From an uncultured Peptococcaceae bacterium (GTDB lineage Bacteria; Bacillota; Limnochordia; Darwinibacteriales; Darwinibacteriaceae): 64,000 nucleotides of DNA. Below, piece after piece: positions 16,591 to 24,488 of this stretch (its first letter is position 1; each line of letters begins with the position of its first letter). The translations under genes were made by a program, and so were the position numbers. Where the stretch lies: positions 32,904 to 96,903 of the forward strand of contig CALKAR010000207.1 of NCBI GenBank assembly GCA_937988745.1, given 5' to 3'. The notes below the pieces were generated by a model that ran no database searches, had not been told where the DNA came from, and saw nothing but the letters and a program-made list of their open reading frames with translations.

Positions 16591-17556
16591 TTATTGCCGC
16601 TCCAGCGACAGTTCCCTGATGATTTCACCGATGGTTTCAGCACTGCGCCGGAAAGCCCGCCGCTCCTCCTCACTAATGTTGAGCTCAATTAAGCGCTGTA
16701 CTCCACGTCTGTTTAGAACAGCCGGCACTGACAAATAAAGATCAGAAACACCTAGGTGTCCATCCAACAGCGTTGAGACGGTAAGCACTGAGTTTTCATG
16801 CCGAAGAATCGTTTCACAGATTTCAACCAGTGCTAAACCAATGGCATAGTAGGTAGCCCGTTTCTTCTCAATGATGTGGTATGCAGCATCCCGCACCTGA
16901 GTAAAAATAGCGTCACGCTCGTCTTGATGACAGGCGCGCTCACAAGCAAGGCAGTATTGGTCGAATTTCATTCCAGCCACGTTCGCCAGGCTCCACAGAG
17001 GAACCTCGGTGTCGCCATGTTCACCCACAATATAGGCATGTACGTTTTTCACATCAACTCCACAGTGCTGACTGAGCAAAAAACGAAAGCGAGCAGTGTC
17101 AAGCACTGTACCTGAACCAATAACCTGATGGGCTGGCATTCCAGATAACTTGTAGGCGACATAAGCCATCACGTCGACCGGATTAGTTACAATCAGCAGA
17201 ATAGCTTCCTTAGTATACCGAGTGATTTCTGGGATAATCTGTTTGTATATTTCCACATTGCGGTGCACCAGGTCCAGCCGAGTTTCATCTGGCTTCTGCG
17301 CAGCACCTGCGGTTACGACCACGATATCTGCCCCAGTACAGTCCGCATAGGTCCCGGTCCGAATCTGCGCGGGTTGAGTAAAAGCCATACCATGGTTCAA
17401 ATCCATAGATTCACCTTCGGCCCGGTCTGCATTCTGGTCGATCAGCACGATTTCAGAACATACTCCTCTGATCATGAGCGCATAAGCGAAGGTCGCACCG
17501 ACAAAACCGGTTCCTACTATTACTACTTTCCCCCGAGTTCTTGGGATATCAGTCAC
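16591..17556 (-). CDS. ldh: L-lactate dehydrogenase
   Basis: A 321-residue NAD-dependent L-lactate dehydrogenase that reduces pyruvate to lactate. The Rossmann motif VIVGTGFVGATFAYAL, the substrate loop GAAQKPDETRLDL (Gln rather than Arg at the specificity position, so lactate not malate), and the catalytic GEHGD are intact. The start is GTG at 17556 with TAGGAGGG upstream; the longer reading would exceed the family length. A weak hairpin just after the stop (16572-16590) may terminate. No allosteric residues were assessed. Confidence 0.95.
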   Translation of the reverse strand: MTDIPRTRGKVVIVGTGFVGATFAYALMIRGVCSEIVLIDQNADRAEGESMDLNHGMAFTQPAQIRTGTYADCTGADIVVVTAGAAQKPDETRLDLVHRNVEIYKQIIPEITRYTKEAILLIVTNPVDVMAYVAYKLSGMPAHQVIGSGTVLDTARFRFLLSQHCGVDVKNVHAYIVGEHGDTEVPLWSLANVAGMKFDQYCLACERACHQDERDAIFTQVRDAAYHIIEKKRATYYAIGLALVEICETILRHENSVLTVSTLLDGHLGVSDLYLSVPAVLNRRGVQRLIELNISEEERRAFRRSAETIGEIIRELSLERQ

Positions 17557-17718
17557 CGGATTCCCTCCTAAAGTGTCTAAGTTAGCAATTCCTAAGTTTG
17601 TCACTAATGTTTTCTGCAAACGCTGAAAATTTCCTTCCTATCTGCCCAAAAGTAGGATTTAGCTGGGAGAACATAGAAGTAATTAGACAAAAACTCTGCT
17701 GCAAAGGGGAGTCTAGAC

Positions 17719-18489
17719 ATGGGAAGTTCAATTAATATCTTGAACTTTGATAATGTCTACCTCAGTCAGCGATTCTACGAAACCGCCAGCACAACATGGG
17801 TAGACCTAACCGATCTTAGAAACATAAACCGCTGCTGTGAGCTGGCGTCTTTAAAAAAGATAGACGGTCGTTTACAACAAGCGCGGCACCGCGTTACTTT
17901 CATAGGGAGCGGTAATTATCACTACGTCACCCTGCTCTTCCTCAGGCGGGTGAAAGTTCCCTTTACTCTCATTTTGATTGACAACCACACAGACCTAGAT
18001 CCGCTCCTGAGTGACTCCTTGGTCAGCTGTGGCTCTTGGGTAACCCTAGCATTGAGAACGCTGCCGCTGCTGAAAAAAGTCATCTTAGTCGGAACCGCTG
18101 ATCATTATGCGGCTGAAATACCGCTAGGTGTACGTGATAGGGTGGCTGTCTTTTCGCAAACACAGCTCCGTAGGCGTCCCTGGCTGAAACATGCTATCGC
18201 CCGTGCTACACCCACACAGGCTGTTTATATAAGCATTGACAAAGACGTGCTTCATGATACAGAAGTTTTCACTAATTGGGACCAAGGAAACTTGACCTTG
18301 ACCGAACTTCTAGCCATCCTTTACAGCCTGCGCAGGGCTAAGAAAGTATGGGGTATGGACGTCTGCGGTGAATACGAAAGCGATCCTCTAAAAGCCCTCA
18401 GTTTGGAAATCAGGTACTGGGCACAAAAAAACAGCCAGGTGAACCGTGCTCTCCTGGCTGCTGCCGCTAATCTCTCACAAGCAAGCTGA
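17719..18489 (+). CDS. Arginase-fold (ureohydrolase-like) protein
   Basis: A 256-residue protein with the arginase/agmatinase/deacetylase-like metal motifs: GSGNYHY in place of GGDHS, LIDNHTDLD (DxHxD) and YISIDKDVL (SxDxD), ending with Glu in CGEYE. All manganese ligands appear present, so it may be an active hydrolase, but the sequence differs from known arginases and agmatinases and substrate is unknown. ATG at 17719 has AAAGGGGAG. It stands alone between divergent LDH and a convergent chemoreceptor, and is followed by a strong terminator. Polyamine genes upstream make a guanidino substrate plausible. Confidence 0.75.
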   Translation: MGSSINILNFDNVYLSQRFYETASTTWVDLTDLRNINRCCELASLKKIDGRLQQARHRVTFIGSGNYHYVTLLFLRRVKVPFTLILIDNHTDLDPLLSDSLVSCGSWVTLALRTLPLLKKVILVGTADHYAAEIPLGVRDRVAVFSQTQLRRRPWLKHAIARATPTQAVYISIDKDVLHDTEVFTNWDQGNLTLTELLAILYSLRRAKKVWGMDVCGEYESDPLKALSLEIRYWAQKNSQVNRALLAAAANLSQAS

Positions 18490-18518
18490 TTCCCCAGGAA
18501 AAACCTGGGGAATTCTTT
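18489..18518 (+). terminator. Intrinsic terminator after arginase-fold gene
   Basis: Ten-bp perfect stem (18489-18498 with 18504-18513), A5 loop, then TCTTTT. Confidence 0.9.
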
Positions 18519-20095
18519 TATGCAATCCTAAACTGACCAACCAGCGCGTCCAATCTTTGGGCCAGATCATGCAATTGGCTGGTGATGTGGGCCAGCTCCT
18601 GCGTCGAAGCCGACTGCTCTTCTGTAATGGCGGCAATCTGCTGGCTGCTCGAACCGATCGTTTGGATTCCATCTACAATCGACTGAATCTGAACGATCAT
18701 ATGCTCTACAGAACGAAGGACATTCTCCAGTACCTCACCGCTTTCCTGGATAGCCTGACTGTTTTCCCTAGCTTTATCGGCACCAATGCGCATGTTTTCG
18801 ATAGCAGCACTGGTATCAGCTTGAATTTCCCGAATCAGCTGGGCTATGTCAGTCGCGGCCCTGCCCGACTGCTCAGCAAGTTCCCGTACTTCCTCTGCAA
18901 CGACTGCAAAGCCGCGGCCCTGTTCACCAGCACGCGCTGCCTCGATGGCAGCATTTAGAGCAAGCAGGTTTGTCTGGTCTGCAATACCAGAAATCACGCT
19001 GATAATCTGTTCAATTTGACCAGAACGCTGCCCCAGGTCTGCCACTACATCAGCCAGCTGGCTGATGGCAGTATGCAGTTCCTCACTCTTCGCTATGCTG
19101 TTCTCCAGAGCACTGCGGCCTCGATTTGTTTCATCAGAGACTGCGCGCGCAACTGCCGCAACATCCTGCGAATCACTGGAAACCGCATCTGTTACAGAGG
19201 CTAATTCATTCATGGTGCTGGCCACTTCTTCAATAGCAGCACTCGATTCTTGAGCCGCATCATGAAGATGGCGACTGACGCCCTCGACCTCTCCAGAACC
19301 ATCCATCACTCTCTTAATCAGCTCTCTCAAGTTGCTCAGCGTGGCGTTCAGCGCTGAGGCCATTTGGCCTACCTCGTCGCCCCGATCTAGTTCTGCCTTC
19401 TGGGTCAGATCACCGCTGGCCATGGCGCGTAGCACTGTCAGAAGCTCAGCAACGGCCTTCGACAGAGATGTTGACATAAAAACTGCCGTTGTGATTGCGA
19501 TCACGATCGCAGAAAAGCCGCCAAAGACCATCACGCGCGACGTAATTTCTTGAAGGGAAGCACTGCGCGCAGTGCGTTCTTCTAAGAGGGCCATTTCGGC
19601 TGCAGAGATATCAGCAATCAGGGCCTGCATCGCATCCATCTGCGCTTTGCCCTCTTCCCTCCCGAGAAATTCTGCAATTTCACTCAGAGACCGGCCAGTG
19701 GTAGTCAAGACAAAAGCTGGTTCCACAAATGCCCTATCCCACTCTTCATGAATACGCCACAACTCCTCGAGGCGGGCCAGCTGGTCCGGATTGTCATGAT
19801 ACCGTTCCCTTGCCAGTTCCACCTGGTTCTGAAACTCAATCTGACCCTCGCTGTAGGGTTTCAAAATGGGCGAGGCTCCTGTAATCACATAACCCCGCAT
19901 ACCCGTTTCCATTTTAAGCAGACTGATAAGCATTTCATCAATGTCTCGAACTGCTTCGAAGCTGTCATTGTTAAGCGCAATGGCTTTTGTTTGGTTCTGA
20001 AGTACAGCGTATGATATTCCTAAAACCACTGCGTTGATAAAGATAATGATGCCGAATACAACAAAAAGCTTAGTTCTCAGCGTCCAATGCTTCAT
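18518..20095 (-). CDS. Methyl-accepting chemotaxis protein (CHASE3-like sensor)
   Basis: A 525-residue chemoreceptor with membrane segments at about 8-30 and 188-210. The roughly 155-residue sensor between them, with KMETGMRGYVITG near the start, is a four-helix CHASE3-like domain rather than Cache. HAMP and the signalling domain follow, with intact tip DQTNLLALNAAIEAARAGEQ. Start ATG at 20095 follows GGGAGGGATAG. It diverges from plsC. Confidence 0.93.
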   Translation of the reverse strand: MKHWTLRTKLFVVFGIIIFINAVVLGISYAVLQNQTKAIALNNDSFEAVRDIDEMLISLLKMETGMRGYVITGASPILKPYSEGQIEFQNQVELARERYHDNPDQLARLEELWRIHEEWDRAFVEPAFVLTTTGRSLSEIAEFLGREEGKAQMDAMQALIADISAAEMALLEERTARSASLQEITSRVMVFGGFSAIVIAITTAVFMSTSLSKAVAELLTVLRAMASGDLTQKAELDRGDEVGQMASALNATLSNLRELIKRVMDGSGEVEGVSRHLHDAAQESSAAIEEVASTMNELASVTDAVSSDSQDVAAVARAVSDETNRGRSALENSIAKSEELHTAISQLADVVADLGQRSGQIEQIISVISGIADQTNLLALNAAIEAARAGEQGRGFAVVAEEVRELAEQSGRAATDIAQLIREIQADTSAAIENMRIGADKARENSQAIQESGEVLENVLRSVEHMIVQIQSIVDGIQTIGSSSQQIAAITEEQSASTQELAHITSQLHDLAQRLDALVGQFRIA

Positions 20096-20180
20096 ACTCT
20101 ATCCCTCCCTGGCTCTATTTTCGAGACTACATTATCATCTTCGTCACTTCCAACAATTTCCCTGCGTCACAATAATACCA

Positions 20181-20209
20181 TTGCGCTGGGCAAAAGCCTG
20201 GGTTACAAT
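20181..20209 (+). promoter_or_regulatory. Predicted sigma-A promoter of plsC
   Basis: TTGCGC (20181-20186) and TACAAT (20204-20209), 17-bp spacer, 27 bases before the start codon. Confidence 0.6.
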
Positions 20210-20236
20210 GTATTCATACGGTTGGAGGTTAGCATA

Positions 20237-21022
20237 ATGCGTAAAGGTCTATTCTACTTCATAGGTTGGACATATGTGGTGTTAGGCACACCCCTATTAC
20301 TAATAGCTCTGCTTATACGCAGGCTTGGCCGTGCAGAACTAAGCGCCAGCATTACACAGAAGTATATGTCCTGCTTGGCTTCGCTTCTGCTTAGGCTTGC
20401 CGGTGCAAAGGTGACCGTGGAAGGCAAAGAAAATCTTCCCGATGATCTTCCCGTCGTGTTTATAAGCAGCCATCAAGGGCACTTTGACAGCGCTGTTATT
20501 CTTGCTAACATCAAAGTGCCGATGAGCTTTGTGGCTACTACAAATGCTTCGAAGTTCCCTATTATCAGCCGGTGGTTTGACTTAGGATACACCGTTTATA
20601 TGGAACGCGGGAATATGCGCCAAAACTATGAAGCCATCAAACAGGCAGAAGAAGTAATTAAGAACGGTAGAAGCATGGTGATTTATCCTGAGGGCATCAT
20701 CAGCAATGGCCCCGAGATAGGCGAATTTAAACGGGGCAGCTTCAGACTCGCAACAAATACCGGAGCAGCTATTGTGCCACTGGCCATTGATGGTTCCTGG
20801 CAGATCATGGGCACGGAGAACAACACAATTCAACCAGCTGATATCGTTATGCGGATCCTTCCGCCTGTCCCAACCAAAGGGCTCTCTCGCCAAGAAATCC
20901 AAGAACTCCATCAGCAGGTTTTTGAGCTGATTAAGGCCAATCTCGCCGAGATACAAGCTGACGGACAGCGCTTCCGCAGCTTTTCGAGCAACCACAACCA
21001 GCGTCACACAATCTCAAGTTGA
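20237..21022 (+). CDS. plsC: 1-acyl-sn-glycerol-3-phosphate acyltransferase
   Basis: A 261-residue PlsC/AGPAT enzyme that makes phosphatidic acid at the membrane. One N-terminal membrane segment (about 5-27), motif I HQGHFD (HX4D), the lysophosphatidate region around YMERGN, and motif III YPEGIISNG are visible. The ATG at 20237 follows TTGGAGG; an upstream in-frame ATG lacks a site and precedes the promoter. Single-gene unit closed by a terminator. Confidence 0.93.
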   Translation: MRKGLFYFIGWTYVVLGTPLLLIALLIRRLGRAELSASITQKYMSCLASLLLRLAGAKVTVEGKENLPDDLPVVFISSHQGHFDSAVILANIKVPMSFVATTNASKFPIISRWFDLGYTVYMERGNMRQNYEAIKQAEEVIKNGRSMVIYPEGIISNGPEIGEFKRGSFRLATNTGAAIVPLAIDGSWQIMGTENNTIQPADIVMRILPPVPTKGLSRQEIQELHQQVFELIKANLAEIQADGQRFRSFSSNHNQRHTISS

Positions 21023-21037
21023 GACTTAGAAAACGAT

Positions 21038-21075
21038 CAAGCGTCTGGCACCAAAGTGCCGGGCGCTTGTTTTTT
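21038..21075 (+). terminator. Intrinsic terminator after plsC
   Basis: Fourteen-bp stem with one wobble (21038-21051 with 21056-21069), CAAA loop region, T6 tail. Confidence 0.9.
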
Positions 21076-21085
21076 GCCAAGGAAA

Positions 21086-21116
21086 GAAAAAACCCACCAC
21101 CTTGTTTGGTGATGGG
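21086..21116 (-). terminator. Intrinsic terminator after tandem FMN-binding gene
   Basis: Stem 21108-21116 with 21093-21101 (CCCATCACC / GGTGGTGGG, one G-U) followed by T6 on the minus strand. Confidence 0.85.
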
Positions 21117-21130
21117 CTGACTTGTACTTT

Positions 21131-21715
21131 TTAGAGACCGAGAGCATCGTTTACAGCAGCGATAATACCTTTGCTGGTGCCGGTTGCACCACTGACTGTA
21201 TCGACATCGGTGGATTGAGCAGCGATAATGGCTTCAGGAATAGCCTCATATGCTGCATCAGAAAGGACAGGAGTCTCGTCTTGGCTGACGATGGTGATGC
21301 TTGCAATCTTACCGTCTTTAACTTCTACCTCAACAACGATCTCGCTCTTGAAGCCCTGGCCTTTGCCGGTGTATGTACCATCTTGGAAACCAAGAGCGTT
21401 CTGAACCGCAGCAATGATAGCCTTGCTGGTTACGGTAGCACCAGACACGGAGTCGACTGTCAAGCTCTGCTCAGCAATGATGCTTTCCCGAACGGTCAGA
21501 CCATGGTCAAACAAACCAGGAGTCTCACTGTGCTCCACAACTTCAATTGCGCTGATCTTACCATCAACCACAACCACTTCTACTGTGAGAGGACCATTGT
21601 GGCCGTCAGCGGTTCCTGTGTAAGTTCCATCGTTCCATGCCAGAACACCGATGGACAGAACGCTGATGATGGCGAGGGACAGCACTGTTACAACAAGTGC
21701 TCTAAACTTCTTCAT
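21131..21715 (-). CDS. Secreted tandem FMN-binding domain protein
   Basis: A 194-residue exported protein with a signal peptide (about 1-26) and two FMN_bind domains. Each ends with an intact flavinylation site, DSVSGATVTS (about 88-97) and DTVSGATGTS (about 172-181), where ApbE-type transferases attach FMN to Thr. Such proteins carry electrons across or outside the membrane, as in RnfG/NqrC-like and extracellular flavin reductase systems. It has its own strong promoter and is divergent from a secreted FAD reductase, its likely partner. No apbE is in the window. Confidence 0.92.
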   Translation of the reverse strand: MKKFRALVVTVLSLAIISVLSIGVLAWNDGTYTGTADGHNGPLTVEVVVVDGKISAIEVVEHSETPGLFDHGLTVRESIIAEQSLTVDSVSGATVTSKAIIAAVQNALGFQDGTYTGKGQGFKSEIVVEVEVKDGKIASITIVSQDETPVLSDAAYEAIPEAIIAAQSTDVDTVSGATGTSKGIIAAVNDALGL

Positions 21716-21758
21716 CTCATCACCTCATCAAATTTTTTGTGAATAAGAGCATAACCAC

Positions 21759-21787
21759 AGTTTACATGCCTTACCTTATCTTGTCAA
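21759..21787 (-). promoter_or_regulatory. Predicted sigma-A promoter of tandem FMN-binding gene
   Basis: TTGACA (21782-21787) and TAAACT (21759-21764), 17-bp spacer. The rest of the 389-base gap 21716-22104 holds this promoter, the palindromic promoter at 21974-22002 and nothing else recognised. Confidence 0.75.
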
Positions 21788-21973
21788 GAAGTTCGACTGA
21801 TAAATAACAATCAATTTCCGCGGTTTCTCGGCACGAGTTTATCAGCCATACGATTTTCGCACACAAGGCACCTTTTCAAGCCGCGCATGCCACTGATAGT
21901 AGTTTAACACAGTTGATTCATCAAACTCCTTTGATTCAAGGGTCTTGGCGGAGATATATGTGTTAATTTATAT

Positions 21974-22002
21974 GTGAAAGTGATTGCAATCACGCGTATA
22001 TT
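21974..22002 (+). promoter_or_regulatory. Palindrome within a candidate promoter of the secreted reductase
   Basis: Perfect 14-bp palindrome GTGATTGCAATCAC (21980-21993) lies in the 17-bp spacer between GTGAAA (21974-21979) and TATATT (21997-22002). A bound regulator would block polymerase. The -35 is weak, so the promoter assignment is tentative. Confidence 0.5.
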
Positions 22003-22104
22003 GATATTTTTTTGTCAATCAGCAGGGTTCGACAACGAGTCCATAGAAATACGTGAAGGCCTAGGCAAAAAAATGGAATTACAGCAAAATCAGGAGGTTT
22101 GTAA

Positions 22105-23532
22105 GTGAAGCACAATTTGAAGAGCATCGTAACAGCAGTTGTCGCACTACTAGTCTTATCCGGATTTGCTGCAGCAGCTGAAGTCTGGAGTACTGACATT
22201 GTAATTGTTGGCGGAGGAGCCGCGGGTCTTTCTGCAGCCGTTGAGGCGAGTCAAGCAGGGGCCGACGTTATGCTCTTTGAAAAACTCCCCATCGTAGGCG
22301 GTTCTACCATGGTTTCCGGCGGAGGTATGAGTGGTGCCGGTCACAGATTCCAGCTTGCGGCTGGTATCACCAATGACAGCCCTGAGATTCATCTGCAAGA
22401 TATGCTCCGCGAAGGATACTACGAAAACGATCTAAGATTGGCGAAGCGGTTTACCGAAAACGCTGGCGCAGCCATTGACTGGCTTGCTGACCTGGGATGT
22501 CAGTTTGAATTCCAGCCCAATTACCAAGAACACACTATACAGAGATTTGTCCGGTCTCATCCATATCCAGGTACCGGAATTGCCATTATCCAAACCTTAG
22601 AGAAGGCTGCCAAGGAAGCTGGAGCTAAAATCTATACCAATCATCTTGTAACTGAGCTCATTACCGATACTTCCGGTGCAGTCATCGGCGTTCAAGTTAC
22701 CAAAAAAGACGGCAGCACCTTAAACGTTCTTGCTGATAGAGTGATTTTAGCAACCGGTGGGTTTGTGGGCAACGATGAGCTGCTCCACAAGTTTGCACCT
22801 GATATCATGGCTATGAATCCTAAAGTCGCTGGTGACACAAGACTCCAAGGTGAGGGCTTCTACCTTGCCCAAAAAGTCGGAGCATCTCTCCAAAACATGC
22901 ACCACATCAAAGTCTATCCAACAGGATCGACAACAAAATCTGGTAAAGATGTTTACACCCGATTCTACGTAGCTTGCCTAGAAGGTGGTATTCTTGTAAA
23001 CAGAGAAGGTAAGCGTTTTGTAGACGAAAAAGCGGCCTTTGCCAGAGTTTATGACGAACTGGTTAAACAAACCGACGGCCGCATGTTCGTTATCTTTGAC
23101 AGCAAGCAAGCCGAACGTGTTCTCCAAGCTGATACTCCCTTTATCCTAGGCTGGAGCAACGAACAAGTGGCAAAGGATATGGAAGAGAACACCCTAATCG
23201 GCCGCTTTGATGCAGTTTCCGACCTGGCAGCTGCTTACAATATTGATGCTGACGCATTAGCAGAAACCATTGCCAACTCGGAACTCTCCGAAGCGCCATT
23301 TTACGCTGTTGAAATCGGACCTAACATGATGTTCACTCTTGGTGGCATTCGCATCGATGATGATGCTCGGGTCCTTGATGTAAACGGTCAAGTTATTCCT
23401 GGCCTTTACGCTGCTGGTGAAGTTGCTGGAGCTGGACACGGCGGCAACTACATGAGCGGAAACTACGTAGCTTACGCTGTCGTATTTGGACGGATCGCTG
23501 GTATTAATGCCGCAAATGACATCTTAAACTAA
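22105..23532 (+). CDS. Secreted FAD-dependent reductase (fumarate/urocanate reductase family)
   Basis: A 475-residue flavoprotein of the fumarate reductase / flavocytochrome c FAD domain family with a signal peptide (about 1-25, ending GFAAAAE). FAD-binding IVIVGGGAAGLSAAVEASQ, LFEKLPIVGGSTMVSGGGMSG, and the C-terminal GLYAAGEVAGAGHGGNYMSGN are intact. It lacks both the haem domain and its own FMN_bind domain, so electrons must come from a partner, most likely the divergent FMN-binding protein. Substrate is not readable: fumarate, urocanate, methacrylate and others are used by this family. GTG start at 22105 with AGGAGG. Confidence 0.9.
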   Translation: MKHNLKSIVTAVVALLVLSGFAAAAEVWSTDIVIVGGGAAGLSAAVEASQAGADVMLFEKLPIVGGSTMVSGGGMSGAGHRFQLAAGITNDSPEIHLQDMLREGYYENDLRLAKRFTENAGAAIDWLADLGCQFEFQPNYQEHTIQRFVRSHPYPGTGIAIIQTLEKAAKEAGAKIYTNHLVTELITDTSGAVIGVQVTKKDGSTLNVLADRVILATGGFVGNDELLHKFAPDIMAMNPKVAGDTRLQGEGFYLAQKVGASLQNMHHIKVYPTGSTTKSGKDVYTRFYVACLEGGILVNREGKRFVDEKAAFARVYDELVKQTDGRMFVIFDSKQAERVLQADTPFILGWSNEQVAKDMEENTLIGRFDAVSDLAAAYNIDADALAETIANSELSEAPFYAVEIGPNMMFTLGGIRIDDDARVLDVNGQVIPGLYAAGEVAGAGHGGNYMSGNYVAYAVVFGRIAGINAANDILN

Positions 23533-23541
23533 TCTTACATT

Positions 23542-23576
23542 GAAGAGACTGCATCGTGCAGTCTCTTCGCTTTTTT
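23542..23576 (+). terminator. Intrinsic terminator after secreted reductase
   Basis: Perfect 12-bp stem (23542-23553 with 23557-23568), TCG loop, T6. Confidence 0.93.
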
Positions 23577-23653
23577 GAAAGCAGGGTTGCAGTGGCTGAT
23601 GGTGAAGTATGTAGATGACTTCATGACTTATTTTGTGCAAAGGATGGATGTGA

Positions 23654-24400
23654 TTGACTGCACGTTATCGTGTACTAGCTCTTGATCTCGATGGAACAAC
23701 ACTGCTTCCCGATGGAACCATTGCCCCCGAAACAAAACACTGGATAGATAAGGCTGCCCAAGCAGGAGTGTTGGTGATATGCGCCACTGGGCGAGGCCGG
23801 CCAAATGCAGAGTCGATCTGGATGGAACTCTGCCCTAACTCACCTGCTGTGCTGGCTAACGGCGCAGACATCTGGCTTAACCTCGATACCCCGTTGGAAC
23901 GCCGCTACATGAAAGCGGAGTATGTTTTTAAATTATATGAACTGGCACAAGAGGTCGGTGGCTTCTACTGGGCCTACAGCGCCAATGGTTCAATCCAGGA
24001 CGGAGATGATATCTTCCAGCACGAACCTGGTGAAGGCTGGTTTAAGTTTGGAATCCATCATCCCGATCCTGCTGTCATCACGCATGTTTGGAATACGGCC
24101 TCGGCTTGGAAAGAAATCACCGTAACAAGCTCCCACCCATCGAACGTGGAAGTGTCCGCGCATGGAGTATCGAAAAAATCAGGTGTAGAACGAATCTGTC
24201 AGGAGTTTGGTTGGTCTCTAGATGAAGTGATGGCTGTCGGTGACAGTCACAATGATTTGGAACTGCTCACAGCCGCAGGCTTAGGAGTTGCAGTAGCTAA
24301 CGCGACCAAAGAAGTACAAAAAGCTGCAGATAAACTCACCAAATCGAATGCGGAAAATGGCGTGGCTTATGCCATTCAGCATTTTCTGCTACAAAATTAG
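23654..24400 (+). CDS. Cof-type HAD-superfamily phosphatase
   Basis: A 248-residue Cof-subfamily (HAD-IIB) phosphatase. Motif I LDLDGTTLL, motif II ICATGRG, the Lys of motif III in GVSKKSGVE and motif IV VGDSHNDLELL are all in place. The cap is shorter than in most Cof proteins (260-290 residues). TTG start at 23654 with AAGGATGG upstream; no good ATG is available. Substrate is likely a sugar or nucleotide phosphate but not known. Confidence 0.9.
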   Translation: MTARYRVLALDLDGTTLLPDGTIAPETKHWIDKAAQAGVLVICATGRGRPNAESIWMELCPNSPAVLANGADIWLNLDTPLERRYMKAEYVFKLYELAQEVGGFYWAYSANGSIQDGDDIFQHEPGEGWFKFGIHHPDPAVITHVWNTASAWKEITVTSSHPSNVEVSAHGVSKKSGVERICQEFGWSLDEVMAVGDSHNDLELLTAAGLGVAVANATKEVQKAADKLTKSNAENGVAYAIQHFLLQN

Positions 24401-24488
24401 CTGAGTTCAAGGAAAACGTTGGTACATCAAGAATATATAATACGGCACATGCCTAAAATTCAACCTTCAAGAAGGGATGGATGTTTTT

